From contig QPMI01000165.1 in the NCBI GenBank assembly GCA_004431415.1, positions 1-64,000 on the forward strand: 64,000 nucleotides of DNA, written 5' to 3'. Source of the DNA: Cyanophora paradoxa. Its lineage: Eukaryota > Glaucocystophyceae > Cyanophorales > Cyanophoraceae. A program made the position numbers and the translations under genes. Every line of letters starts with the position of its first letter. Position 1 is the stretch's first letter. Positions 45,150-55,160 of this stretch are shown piece by piece. Under the pieces are notes generated by a model, which made no database searches, had not been told where the DNA came from, and was given only the letters and a program-made list of their open reading frames with translations.

Positions 45150-46643
45150 TCACACGTAGTAGCCCTCGAAATCAATTCGGCATGCCGAAGCAATATTCGT
45201 CGTGAGCACCCAGATTACGAGGGTTCTGACAGATCTCGGGTTCGCTAAGAAATGTTCGTCGGGATCAGCACTTCCGGCTATTTGATTCGCATTGGTAAAC
45301 ACTCTCGTCGCACCGGCTTCTGTGTATGTAACAAGCGCAGAAACTCCGGGAGTGAGCTGGTAATCGATCTCAAACGTTTTAATATAGTTGCCATTCGCAG
45401 CTGGCTTCATTTTTATTGAGGAAAGCATAAACAGACGCGGAAAATCGATGCGTAAATAATTGCCTCCCGACCTACTACCTTGCGGCGGGTTTGTGAATCC
45501 CACCCACCCCGTGGCATTCGACCAGCGGGCATTGGAGGCTGTGCCGAATTCCGCAATAAAGGCGCTATTATCGAGCGGCACCCAGTTAGACTCCGGGGGT
45601 GCACTTGTATCTGTGCAACCCGACAGATTAATTATGGGAACGTCTCCCTCTGATATATTCATGGTCAGCACTGAATACATCGCATTAAAATACGTTTGCT
45701 GTGCGGAAACAAAGGTGAGGGCTTCCGTTTCCAAATATTGCAGGTGACTGGTCGTGATCGTATCGAGAGTCATTTTATCTTTCGGTAAAGGCACACTCAG
45801 CTTATAGTAGCGATCGTAGTTCTGATCATCATTTCTGGGTAAAAGTTCCAGTAGCTTTACGTGAGCGTTTAGATCGCTCGACTCTAAGAACATGCTGAGA
45901 ATTGGCGATCCTGTCGCGCTTAGCATCCATTGCACGATCCCCCAATTTTTCATGGTGTCGTACGAATATCCCGCGGTTGCTTTATCGGCGTCTTGGACAT
46001 GACCCGCCGTAATCGAGACCACTATAAGCTCCTCCTCGCAAGAGTTTCCGAATAATGTGCGGGCGAACGTGTAGCCACAGATCCCGGGCGAATTATTTCC
46101 GCTCATGCAACCATCGATTAAACAGTATGTTCTCCCGGCGACTGTGACTTGTTTCGGCTCGAAATAGGTCGGAGCAGCCGAGGTAGCCCTTGCAGCATCG
46201 CGCACAAGCATCCCATTAATATCTTCATCGTTGCTTGAAATAAAAACGGGGGACATTAAGACCGTGTCAAACGCAGTCACGATGGTGGGTTTATAGAGAT
46301 CCGCCATAGTCGCTGAGCCGCAGAGTTCCAGAGCCACAGCTTCTAAGTTAGTTGCTTCGTACTTTGGGCGCTGTACAATCGATGTAAGCACTCGTGGATT
46401 CGCGAAAATCAGCGGTAGCTTTGCTTTGTAGAGCGCCAGAATATCAGTGGCAGTATATTTAGGGGCGCCATCGGTTCCCTTGATATTCAATAGGAGCGCG
46501 ATTAATCCACCTGTGGATGTTCCCGCAAAGCAGTCGAATAGCTGTTGGATTCGTTTACCTGTTTGTGCTTCAATCTGTGCCAGTATAGCAGCCTCGATTA
46601 TTCCGCGCGACCCCCCTCCACTCAAAGCGAGAACGGTCTTCAT
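45150..46643 (-). CDS. Patatin-like phospholipase with C-terminal discoidin-like domain, element B (497 aa)
   Basis: Patatin motifs: GGGSRG (residues 9-14), GTSTG with S43, and D177 in 'LIDGCMSGNN'. The C-terminal 120 residues ('NYLRIDFPRLFMLSSIKM', 'YIKTFEIDYQL', 'VRTLVIWV') have the discoidin-type strand pattern as in C, with less obvious key residues. Both copies keep the catalytic Ser-Asp dyad. The gene lies between capsid and spike genes and is divergent from the spike. Confidence 0.87.
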   Translation of the reverse strand: MKTVLALSGGGSRGIIEAAILAQIEAQTGKRIQQLFDCFAGTSTGGLIALLLNIKGTDGAPKYTATDILALYKAKLPLIFANPRVLTSIVQRPKYEATNLEAVALELCGSATMADLYKPTIVTAFDTVLMSPVFISSNDEDINGMLVRDAARATSAAPTYFEPKQVTVAGRTYCLIDGCMSGNNSPGICGYTFARTLFGNSCEEELIVVSITAGHVQDADKATAGYSYDTMKNWGIVQWMLSATGSPILSMFLESSDLNAHVKLLELLPRNDDQNYDRYYKLSVPLPKDKMTLDTITTSHLQYLETEALTFVSAQQTYFNAMYSVLTMNISEGDVPIINLSGCTDTSAPPESNWVPLDNSAFIAEFGTASNARWSNATGWVGFTNPPQGSRSGGNYLRIDFPRLFMLSSIKMKPAANGNYIKTFEIDYQLTPGVSALVTYTEAGATRVFTNANQIAGSADPDEHFLANPRSVRTLVIWVLTTNIASACRIDFEGYYV

Positions 46644-46686
46644 TATCTTATATACTTCTTATATATCTTCTTTGTTTATAAAGAGG

Positions 46687-49600
46687 ATGTCGTTCCTGAA
46701 TCCGAGACCCGATGCACGAGTAATTAATTCGACCACGCAGATAGAGGACACTGACCAGGTAAACACCGAAATTCGCGGGTCTCTGAGAATAAATTACAAT
46801 GCAGACCGCGAAGATCCAGTCAGTGGAACACCGAGCAGACCCGCAGCTTTGCAGTTAATGAACGTCGAGAAGGGGGATCATAAACTTGGAATCGACTTTT
46901 TACTTGATGATAACGAGCGAAACAGAGTTGCCAGCATCCAGGCGACTCGTCAGTTACCCAAAACGGTGCGCTATAATCGTAGGAACATCCCAAAAGCATT
47001 CGATAGAGGTCGCTTAAACTTCTTCATTCAAGATGAGAGCGGTTTCCAAAATGCAGCACTGAGAATCGTGGATAATAGCACGCTTATAGCCGGAGTATCC
47101 ACACGAAAAACAAAGGTAGAGGTCGTCCATGATCTCTCAGCAGGTAATCTAACGACGAGCAATATTACAGCAAGTAACATCACTACGGATACCCTAAACG
47201 TAAACTCGCTTAACTCCGAGTCGTTTTTCGCCACTAATGTCGCAACCTGTAACCTTAACATCGAATCCTTTGTGATTCAGAAGAGCGAATCGGTTCCCCA
47301 GATAACAGAGGGCGTTTTCACATTAGACCCCGCGAAACCGACCTTAGAAATTGTCGAAAATGGGAACGTTGTGGATATTATCGGCGCCAATGCTCCGAAT
47401 GTGAGATCCTTAGCACTTGATAAAACGACTATATCATTTGCAGAGGAAATTCCGGCATTTACCACAGAGAAACAGGCACTGAGAACAGATCATGTTCACA
47501 TTACCAGAGACAATATAAACGATCTTTTGGGCAAGGACATTGTAAAGGCGTTTTTGGAGTTTGAAAGGAGCAAGAACACCAAAGATTCCAGCCAGGATGG
47601 AACCCTCACGACCCACACAACCGAGATCGCGGCTTTGCAGTCCGAAATTAATGCACTGTTTGCAGCAGATGGAGCGCTTGCAATTACCTTAGCCCATATT
47701 CTATCGAAAAGGAACATTTACCCCGCGACTGATAACACATACCGAGTTGGTTTATCGAATCTGAGATGGTCAGAGGTGCATGGAGTTTCCGTGTTTGCCT
47801 CCAATTTAATCCTTCCATTAAATCACTCACTCCGACCTAATCAGATTCTTACCAATGGTAATGCACTGATCAGCTACACCGACTATAATAGTAACCTTTC
47901 CCGCTCGGTTTCGCAAACTGAGACCTACACTGTCGAGGGATACCCTCAGCAGCTCGCAAATGGGGTCTATGTCGCTTATGTAGGCAAACCTACATATACA
48001 TTCACTTGGGATCAGTTGGGTGTCACAGGTTTCGAGACGAATATACCCACTGTTTCATTGGTGGATCACACTACTTATTATAATCCTATCTATAACAATA
48101 ATGAATCTAATAAAGCATTTATCCAAAATGTCACCTCCACAGGGTTTCAGGTTTCGTTTGTCATTAACGAGACATACAATTTACTTATCATCCGAAACAA
48201 CTCATTGAGTTCCGAAGCTACTATTAGTTTCACTCTTAACATCAATTATATCACCCCTGAATTCGATAGCAAACCCAGAGTGAAGGTTTACCGAGATTTA
48301 CAAGGTAGCAATATCGTGCCCTTCTCACAGAATTTCGATCTTGGGGCGAATTCTTTGAGGTGGAACACAGTTTATACTTTGAATGCAAACACCTGTAATA
48401 TTGTGGTCGCAGGTTCATCGGCTACTATTGGAGATCTGACCGCCCCTTTCAAAAAGGAGTATCTTAAAGAGCTGTATATTACAAAGTCTGATTTACCAGA
48501 TGCTATTTCGTTGGTGCTCTCCCCGACTCCCAGCATCTCATACCACAATGTGAAAGACACAAGTAATGTAGTGCAGAGTGGAAGCAAAGTATTCCAGGCA
48601 TCCGAGATATCAGCATCAACATATAGATACCTTGCAGGGGTTCCAGCGAATTTTAATTTCACATTTGAGACACCTTTTGTTTCCCCTCCTACTATTGAAA
48701 TAACAGATACGAATTTGTATGTGATCAATAATGGGTCATCTACCTCTCTCAACAATGCGCCCCTTGGTTACTCTCCATTTGTCGCCACAAATATAACAAC
48801 AACCGGCTTTACACTTGTCGGAAATGCAACAGTGACCTATGCTCTGTCAGGATATCCTGTTGGATTATATTTTGCGAAGTTTAATCTTACTCCAATCCCA
48901 CCTGTGTCCCTTTCTCCTCCCTTTACTATCAGTTGGAAGGCAACAGGAACTATTCCACGATTCGACCCCGAAGATCGTTTGAAAATTAGGTATCCTCTCG
49001 ATGTTACCGATATTCATACTACGAGAATAAATGGGCAGAATTTCGTGTTTAATGGAACCAATGCGACTCTGATCAATAACAGTGTCACAAATAATTACTT
49101 TTTCGATTCTCGATATATTAATACTTGCAACATTGTCATACAGAACACGTTTGAGAATCGCAGTAAGACCTTAACAGTCACCTTGCCCACTCACTCGAAT
49201 GTCTCAGATGGATTTCACTATTACCTGTTCAATCGCAATTACACCTCATATATTCCATATCCTTCTGAGACTGTCAACATGAGCTATCCCAGAGTCACCC
49301 TAACATCGACCAATGCTGACTTCTTTGGATCCACCGACTTTATGACCTTCTTTGCTTTCACATCCTCTACTGATGGTCTGTTAGTTTATTACACTTTCAG
49401 GTATGATGCTGTTTGGACTCAGCTTGACAGCCACCCAAATACAGATGTAATCGAAGTGGGCGATAAGAAATATATTAAAACCGCTTCCCCATGGGTGTGC
49501 ACTGTCCGGCTCGATGATAGATACACTCCCAACCTAAATAGCATTGGAATGCACTCGACATGCAATATTTATGTGCAAGGTGCAATTTCGGCTACCAAAT

Positions 49601-50409
49601 ATTTCGAGGGTGGGAACTGTGATGCAGCCCATAGGTTGCTATCGCGAAATGGACTCTTTGAGTCTTTTAGTGGGACAGCTCTACCGCCATTCATCAGGGA
49701 CACAGTCTATGATACTACATGCAATATTTGGGTGTGCCGATCTGTGAGCAATCCGCCTGTGACAAAGGAATTATATAAATATCTTTCAGATACCTATGGT
49801 GCCATCACAGGGTCTTCAACAGGAAATCCAGCGACGGCTCCCATCGTGTTTGCAAATGCATACACAGCGCCAACATCATTGTCAGGGTCGACAGAGCCGC
49901 CACCAAACGATCCCAATCCGAACCAGCCTAACCCAGATCCCGATTCGAAAGATCCCCCTACAACTGATCCAGATCCAAACACGACACCTAATAATCCCAC
50001 CAATCCTACAAATCCAGTCGGAGCACCCGGAATGGATCCCGGGACATTAGTGCTTCTCATTCTCTTGCCAATTCTCGGTGCCCTTGGACTTGTGCTTGCA
50101 TACAAATTCCGAGCTTTATGTTGTGCTTGCATAGACAGAACCATTGCAGGTGCAGGTAATAAATACTCGGTGCCAGAAATGAATGTGACCCAAACAGCCG
50201 AAGGAGATGTGGGGTTAGAGGTGAGGTCAGCCGAGGGGCATGGTCTTAGTGTTGTGAGAACTGATCAACCACCAGCAAGTAGGGCAGCACCCAAAAAATC
50301 GCGAGCAGAACGAATGGCTGAATCAATAATAAAAGATAATGCAGACTTTATGGCGGAAATGGCACAGCGAGAAGGGAGAATATATGAACATGTTCCAAAT
50401 GTTATGTAG
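46687..50409 (+). CDS. Transmembrane spike/fibre protein, element B (1240 aa)
   Basis: The ATG at 46687 follows TTTATAAAGAGG and aligns with the start of C's large fibre (MSF.N). The N-terminal 140 residues are shared with C. Short 'TTSNITASNITTDTLNVNS' repeats follow (about residues 155-175), then a long beta-rich ectodomain. Near the C-terminus is a Pro/Asn/Asp-rich stalk (about 1075-1115), one hydrophobic segment ('LVLLILLPILGALGLVLAY', about 1120-1138), a Cys patch (CCAC) and a basic tail of about 95 residues. The layout suggests a membrane-anchored spike, unusual for these viruses, which are not known to be enveloped. No clear signal peptide. The A copy (1-3228) is broken. Confidence 0.8.
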   Translation: MSFLNPRPDARVINSTTQIEDTDQVNTEIRGSLRINYNADREDPVSGTPSRPAALQLMNVEKGDHKLGIDFLLDDNERNRVASIQATRQLPKTVRYNRRNIPKAFDRGRLNFFIQDESGFQNAALRIVDNSTLIAGVSTRKTKVEVVHDLSAGNLTTSNITASNITTDTLNVNSLNSESFFATNVATCNLNIESFVIQKSESVPQITEGVFTLDPAKPTLEIVENGNVVDIIGANAPNVRSLALDKTTISFAEEIPAFTTEKQALRTDHVHITRDNINDLLGKDIVKAFLEFERSKNTKDSSQDGTLTTHTTEIAALQSEINALFAADGALAITLAHILSKRNIYPATDNTYRVGLSNLRWSEVHGVSVFASNLILPLNHSLRPNQILTNGNALISYTDYNSNLSRSVSQTETYTVEGYPQQLANGVYVAYVGKPTYTFTWDQLGVTGFETNIPTVSLVDHTTYYNPIYNNNESNKAFIQNVTSTGFQVSFVINETYNLLIIRNNSLSSEATISFTLNINYITPEFDSKPRVKVYRDLQGSNIVPFSQNFDLGANSLRWNTVYTLNANTCNIVVAGSSATIGDLTAPFKKEYLKELYITKSDLPDAISLVLSPTPSISYHNVKDTSNVVQSGSKVFQASEISASTYRYLAGVPANFNFTFETPFVSPPTIEITDTNLYVINNGSSTSLNNAPLGYSPFVATNITTTGFTLVGNATVTYALSGYPVGLYFAKFNLTPIPPVSLSPPFTISWKATGTIPRFDPEDRLKIRYPLDVTDIHTTRINGQNFVFNGTNATLINNSVTNNYFFDSRYINTCNIVIQNTFENRSKTLTVTLPTHSNVSDGFHYYLFNRNYTSYIPYPSETVNMSYPRVTLTSTNADFFGSTDFMTFFAFTSSTDGLLVYYTFRYDAVWTQLDSHPNTDVIEVGDKKYIKTASPWVCTVRLDDRYTPNLNSIGMHSTCNIYVQGAISATKYFEGGNCDAAHRLLSRNGLFESFSGTALPPFIRDTVYDTTCNIWVCRSVSNPPVTKELYKYLSDTYGAITGSSTGNPATAPIVFANAYTAPTSLSGSTEPPPNDPNPNQPNPDPDSKDPPTTDPDPNTTPNNPTNPTNPVGAPGMDPGTLVLLILLPILGALGLVLAYKFRALCCACIDRTIAGAGNKYSVPEMNVTQTAEGDVGLEVRSAEGHGLSVVRTDQPPASRAAPKKSRAERMAESIIKDNADFMAEMAQREGRIYEHVPNVM

Positions 50410-50447
50410 CGATCCTAATTTTTGTAGTATGCCATAATAGAGAAATA

Positions 50448-52031
50448 ATGACGGAACCCATAGTAGAAACGACAGTAAAGAATGCTGTATTGGATAATCA
50501 ATTTTATATAACCCATGCCAATATACCCAGTGAATCCAATGACCTAATTGTTAATCTAAAAGGCTATGTGATGGGAGCTATGGCTTCTAACCTATGGAAT
50601 GACCTTTTCGGTTACGAGTTTGGTCACATCTATGACATTGCAAATGGAATTGGCTATGTGGATGCAATGGCAGGCACAGCCTTTCGCAATTTAAATTGCA
50701 ACTGTGTGGGGGGGTGGATGTTTCAGATCTGTTCAAATGTCGATCCTACTATTGATCCCGCCACGATTACCTTTGATTGCAATCTGTTTGCCCCCAAAAC
50801 CATTTTCTCCATCACTTGCAATCTCGTTAATTCGGATGTGCCCATTGTGGCACCTCTCATGGGTGCATCCAATATGTATATTCGAAGATACCCTGTTGTT
50901 CACACAGGTGGAGAGTATGTGATCCCAGATGATCCAGCTATAATGCCTATTAAAATCGATCTCCCTTCGGATTATGTAGGGAGGGGGGAACTGAAAACCG
51001 TTTCATTTACAGGAGACTATAATGATCTCATTAATAAACCCACCGCAGCAAATCTACACCCTGTTGCATTTTCGGGGAGTTTCCTCGACCTTAATAATAG
51101 ATCACACACCCACACAAAGGCAGAAATCACAGATTTTGCACACACTCACACCAAGTCCCAAATAACAGATTTTGCACACTATCACACCCGAGCAGACATT
51201 ACGAATTTCGCTCACACTCATGTTAAATCAGAGATTTTAGATCTCGGAAATGTTGCATATGTTGGTCACACCCACACCAAGGCAGAGATTACAGATCTTG
51301 GAAATGTTGCATATGTAGGTCACACCCACACTAAGGCAGAGATTACAGACCTTGGAAATGTCTCTTACGTAGGTCACACTCATGATTGGAATACAGATAT
51401 TTATAACAAACCCGCTATATTTTCAGGAAACTACAATGATCTGACCAATAAACCCACCCTTGATCCCTTTACAGCAAATAACATTACAGCAAATGCAAAC
51501 CTTCTTATTGGATCAGGCTATTTTCTTGATTATGACCCTTATATTATGCCTGATCCTCCTGTTATTTGGAATTTCCACAACTCTACCCTTTCTACTAACT
51601 CTATATCTTACTATCAGGATAAAACCCTACTTGTTCGTGGAAATGCATATGCAAGGGAAATGTGGGTTATGGATCCTCGGGACAACTCCAAGGTGACTAA
51701 GTTAGCACCCCAATACATGCTTGATAGCCTGATTAGAAAAGGTATCACAGCAATTACCATAACCAATCCTCAACAAATGCAAAATTCAGCAACAGCAAGA
51801 CCAAATTTCACTTTTACACTTACTTGGAGTCCGGCATTTTCAACTTCACCTTCTGTTGTTACAAATATGCAAGGATTGCTTGCGGATTGCACTGATCTCG
51901 AATATAAAATTGCAGTTACCAGCAACTCAACGACATCAACAACAATCAATGTGCAAGTTTGGGTTGCAGGTTTCAATGTTGTTTACCCTTCAAGCTTCAT
52001 AGTCTATATACATTGGATAGCAACAGCATAA
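50448..52031 (+). CDS. Mosaic fibre with HxH repeats, element B (527 aa)
   Basis: The first 145 residues match A's second fibre; from about 50890 the protein and DNA switch to strong similarity with the 3' part of C's large fibre ('VHTGGEYVIPDDPAIMPIKI', then HTHTKAEITDF-type repeats, about residues 220-310, and 'YNKPAIFSGNYNDLTNKP'). The last 150 residues form a different head. The gene is therefore a recombinant of two fibre types. Function as a receptor-binding fibre is inferred from the phage-type repeats. Confidence 0.82.
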   Translation: MTEPIVETTVKNAVLDNQFYITHANIPSESNDLIVNLKGYVMGAMASNLWNDLFGYEFGHIYDIANGIGYVDAMAGTAFRNLNCNCVGGWMFQICSNVDPTIDPATITFDCNLFAPKTIFSITCNLVNSDVPIVAPLMGASNMYIRRYPVVHTGGEYVIPDDPAIMPIKIDLPSDYVGRGELKTVSFTGDYNDLINKPTAANLHPVAFSGSFLDLNNRSHTHTKAEITDFAHTHTKSQITDFAHYHTRADITNFAHTHVKSEILDLGNVAYVGHTHTKAEITDLGNVAYVGHTHTKAEITDLGNVSYVGHTHDWNTDIYNKPAIFSGNYNDLTNKPTLDPFTANNITANANLLIGSGYFLDYDPYIMPDPPVIWNFHNSTLSTNSISYYQDKTLLVRGNAYAREMWVMDPRDNSKVTKLAPQYMLDSLIRKGITAITITNPQQMQNSATARPNFTFTLTWSPAFSTSPSVVTNMQGLLADCTDLEYKIAVTSNSTTSTTINVQVWVAGFNVVYPSSFIVYIHWIATA

Positions 52032-52056
52032 TTAAGATTCTTACACAATTATAAAG

Positions 52057-53124
52057 ATGACCTCTCTATTAGAAATCCCAAACTATGAACTTGCAGCCAA
52101 ATCACTTCATAGCACCTCTCATGAAGTAGTCGACTCTACACCCGGTTTTATTTGCACTGAAACATCAAGCAATACTTCTTTCACACAGGACAATATACTG
52201 AGAGTGAAAGAAATTCGATGTGATCGAAATGGAGGCAAGATTAGAACCACAGGCATTATAATCTCGAATAAAAACCAAGTTCAAGCAGGTCAGGTAGTCC
52301 CGGATTCAGCAATATATGATAATGTGGGTGGAGTCACCACAGCACAGATAGTTACTTTTGGTAACACAAGCAATAATTCTGCTCTTGTGGTGAAGAGTGG
52401 AGGAGCATACATTGGTGATGGAGCAATTGTGGTAGGAACTGTTACAGCAAATCAATTAAATGTGAATGGGACAAGTAGTTTTGGTGGGTATATGAATTTC
52501 AATGGTGGGCTTTCAGGGAGTATTCAGTATGGAACACTCACACTTTCCACAAGAATAAATACACCTGAGATTGACAACATGAGTGACACAGTCATGAATT
52601 ACAAGAGGAATGGGGACACAATCTTTTCTCTTCAAAAAACAACTCAAACAGATAACACAACTGTTCAACATCTAACACTACCAACAGGCAAATACCTAAA
52701 ATTAAGTGATCACCCTCGTTTCTTTGCAACAAAACAGCAACCAAATGGGTCAATAACTGCAACGATTTCCTCAATTAATATATATCCAACAACAGGAGTC
52801 ATAGTGAACCAAGGGAATAATTTCGACCCTGCAACAGGGCTTTTTACTGCTCCTGTTACAGGAAACTATCTTGTCACATTTAGTGGATCCTGTTATTGGA
52901 CTGGAAGAACAACTAATATTGTAACATTTTTACAGAAAAACGGAAGCTCATCTGGAATTGAAGTTAATACCAATTATGCATCTGCATTTGCAAACAATGG
53001 GTTCGAAATAATCGTTGACCTTCAAGCTAATGATTCCATCAGAATATCATATAATAGCACTGGTGGAGGTTCTATATATTATAATATCAGATGGTTCTTT
53101 GGATGTATGCTTGTCCATTCATAA
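52057..53124 (+). CDS. Short fibre with C1q-like head (355 aa), element B
   Basis: Nearly identical to C's 30391-31461 gene over the N-terminal module and closer to D's 61982 gene in the head, where 'GLFTAPVTGNYLVTFSGSC' gives the C1q/TNF signature. An ATTATAAAG box directly precedes the ATG. Confidence 0.82.
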   Translation: MTSLLEIPNYELAAKSLHSTSHEVVDSTPGFICTETSSNTSFTQDNILRVKEIRCDRNGGKIRTTGIIISNKNQVQAGQVVPDSAIYDNVGGVTTAQIVTFGNTSNNSALVVKSGGAYIGDGAIVVGTVTANQLNVNGTSSFGGYMNFNGGLSGSIQYGTLTLSTRINTPEIDNMSDTVMNYKRNGDTIFSLQKTTQTDNTTVQHLTLPTGKYLKLSDHPRFFATKQQPNGSITATISSINIYPTTGVIVNQGNNFDPATGLFTAPVTGNYLVTFSGSCYWTGRTTNIVTFLQKNGSSSGIEVNTNYASAFANNGFEIIVDLQANDSIRISYNSTGGGSIYYNIRWFFGCMLVHS

Positions 53125-53146
53125 TATTGTCTACATAATATAAAGT

Positions 53147-54166
53147 ATGACCACTCAAATAGCTGTTCCTGTGTTCTGTTATGCTGCCCCGAGATTACAT
53201 CAACTCAACCACACAGTAACAGATGCAACCCCTGGGTTTATTTGCACTGAAACAACAGGTGCCGATTCGTTTTCTCAAAACTCTGTGATCAGATGCAAAG
53301 AAATTCGATGTGATCGCAATGGGGGCAAGGTGAGAACCACAGGTTTAATTGTCTCCAATAAGAACCAAGTCCAATCAGGTCAGATTGTTTCTGATTCCAC
53401 AATATATGATGATGTAGGAGGGTTCACCACACCCAAAATAGTAACCTTTTACAACACAATTAATAACTCTGCTCTTGTTGTGAGAAGTGGAGGTGCCTAC
53501 ATTGGAGATGGGGCGAGAATTGATGGAACCCTTACAGCAAATCAGGTAAGTATTACAGGAACAAGCACCTTTACAGGATTGGTAACAGCAAATGCTGGTA
53601 TTTCACTACCAATTGCCTCACAATCCATAATCACAGCAACAAACAAGGTTGTCACACCGGAAATCGATACAGGAGCCAATGTAGACCTTCTTCTGAAACG
53701 GAATAGTAACACTGTCGCTACTCTGGAAGCGAATAGTTTGACAGTTAATACAGGGTGTTATCTCAAAACATCACATCCACGATTTTCAGTTCAACTCGGC
53801 TATAATCACACTGCTACAAGTTCTGCTGTTCTTATAAACTGGGCAACAGTTCGAGTAAACAATACCAACTCATTCAGCATATCAACTGGAAGGTTCACAG
53901 CACCTGTTGCGGGACACTATCGATTTTCAGTTTTCACTTCTTCAACCACAACTTCTGCAATTGAATTATTTGTAAGGGTTAATGATGCTGACCCTGGGGG
54001 ATTGAGCATTTCCCAAGTTCACAATCTGTCAACAACAAATAAAGCGCTGTGTTTCTCTTGCATTCTCAATCTTGCCCAAAACGAATATGTGACACTTGTT
54101 ACAAATTCAGTCGGTTCCTATGCAAGTCAAACAGCCTTCTCAGGTGAATTAATAAGCATCGTATAA
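53147..54166 (+). CDS. Short fibre with C1q-like head (339 aa), element B
   Basis: Has the shared N-terminal module ('HTVTDATPGFICTET', 'IRCKEIRCDRNGGKVRTTGL'), 'SGGAYIGDGARI' and the head 'GRFTAPVAGHYRFSVFTSS...FSGELISI'. It is closer to D's 60940 gene than to C's 31484 gene. TAATATAAAGT precedes the ATG. Confidence 0.82.
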   Translation: MTTQIAVPVFCYAAPRLHQLNHTVTDATPGFICTETTGADSFSQNSVIRCKEIRCDRNGGKVRTTGLIVSNKNQVQSGQIVSDSTIYDDVGGFTTPKIVTFYNTINNSALVVRSGGAYIGDGARIDGTLTANQVSITGTSTFTGLVTANAGISLPIASQSIITATNKVVTPEIDTGANVDLLLKRNSNTVATLEANSLTVNTGCYLKTSHPRFSVQLGYNHTATSSAVLINWATVRVNNTNSFSISTGRFTAPVAGHYRFSVFTSSTTTSAIELFVRVNDADPGGLSISQVHNLSTTNKALCFSCILNLAQNEYVTLVTNSVGSYASQTAFSGELISIV

Positions 54167-54188
54167 TTTTCTTATGGTAGTTTAGGAA

Positions 54189-54452
54189 ATGTCGAATATT
54201 TACCAAGTGGTTCTATCTGATATCGAAAAGTTGGGAATGGAATATTGTGCTGCCTCTGTTCAGGATTGGATCGATAATGCTGCCCACAACAGAGCAAGGA
54301 TTGCAATTGAAGAAATTGTTCAGAAAGAAATCCATTCTTGCATCTCAGGTGGAGTTCAAATACCAACCTCAAAGGAAGCGATTGTGTTACAGGCGTTCCA
54401 AAGGGGAACTGTGAAGAAAGCAATTGAATATAATACAGTTGCTGAGGAATGA
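54189..54452 (+). CDS. Small fibre-associated protein (87 aa), element B
   Basis: Same family as 5699, 32528 and 60651. It is the last gene of B before the shared 56-bp block, and only a few residues differ from D's copy. Position at the end of the fibre cassette is constant in A and B. Confidence 0.82.
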   Translation: MSNIYQVVLSDIEKLGMEYCAASVQDWIDNAAHNRARIAIEEIVQKEIHSCISGGVQIPTSKEAIVLQAFQRGTVKKAIEYNTVAEE

Positions 54453-54523
54453 AGTCTAAATTAATTGGTTTTTCATAGAGCATGCATAAGAAAGGCATGT
54501 ATCTTGCATAGTGGGCGGGGCGC

Positions 54524-55160
54524 GAGTGTATTTTAACGTGGTCTATCGTCGTACTTTGTCGTAAATATGCTAATCGTACATTTCGATTCGTACATTTCGA
54601 TTGAAGTACATTTCGATTGAAGTACATTTCGATTGAAGTCGCAAGTTTGTGCAGGTGGGCATTTTCGGCATGCTTGCTCATGCACAAACTTGCTTTCGTT
54701 ATTTTTCATTGCTTGCGATAAATCGATTAATCGTGTTCTATCGTCGTACTTTGTCGATTATCGTACTCTATCGGTGGGGTTCACCTTGATTTCGTATTTG
54801 ATCCATCCGGATTAAGGCTATCGGTGGGGGTCACCTTGATTTTTCAATTTGGGTAACTGTAAACAGTCTGGAAACGATCGGGAACATTTCGTAAAAATAA
54901 GGGTCTTACTGTCCTTACTGAGAAATCGAGAGAGGGTTTTAGGGCTTACTGAAAATGGTAAGGGATTAGAAAAATGAAGAATGAAAGGGTTTCGTGATTG
55001 GTTTCAGTAAGGAGGAGTTAGATGTTTGAAAAATGTAGTGTGGCTCAGTGCGAATTTATGATTTTTTAACGATTTTGTGACTGAGATTCGCGATGCTGTA
55101 AATGTGCTTATTGAAAATGGTCGCGCGAATTGGTGGGGGTCACCTGCATGCGAGCCAAGG
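54524..55160. repeat. Repeat-rich non-coding junction between element B and host DNA
   Basis: No gene is seen. It contains three to four tandem GTACATTTCGATTGAA units (about 54587-54638), a 13-bp inverted repeat (GCAAGTTTGTGCA, 54641-54653 with 54681-54693), two copies of TCTATCGTCGTACTTTGTCG (about 54541 and 54736) and two of CTATCGGTGGGGTTCACC-like sequence (about 54768 and 54818). Neither the conserved hairpin loop nor the G-rich modules occur here, so the expected terminus of B is missing. The exact element/host border cannot be placed. Confidence 0.5.

Larger units (their letters stand above)
7190..54523. mobile_element. Element B: outer polinton-like element, interrupted by A and C
   Basis: Visible parts are 7190-8428 and 37170 to about 54.5 kb. 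Genes: polymerase-helicase (split), AT-hook protein, Cys-rich protein, Cys-motif mini-protein, coiled-coil protein (frameshifted), packaging ATPase, MCP, two minor capsid proteins, patatin, transmembrane spike, three further fibres and the 87-aa companion. Capsid-block order matches element C. The left end and any integrase lie left of the window behind A. On the right no terminal hairpin or G-rich module is visible before host-like DNA, so the right TIR seems lost or of another type. The right boundary given is the end of the block shared with A and is approximate. Confidence 0.75.

Noticed and set aside
46447-46686. 80-residue N-terminal extension of B's spike
   Set aside because: It is antisense to the patatin start; the ATG at 46687 aligns with C's fibre and follows a promoter-like box.
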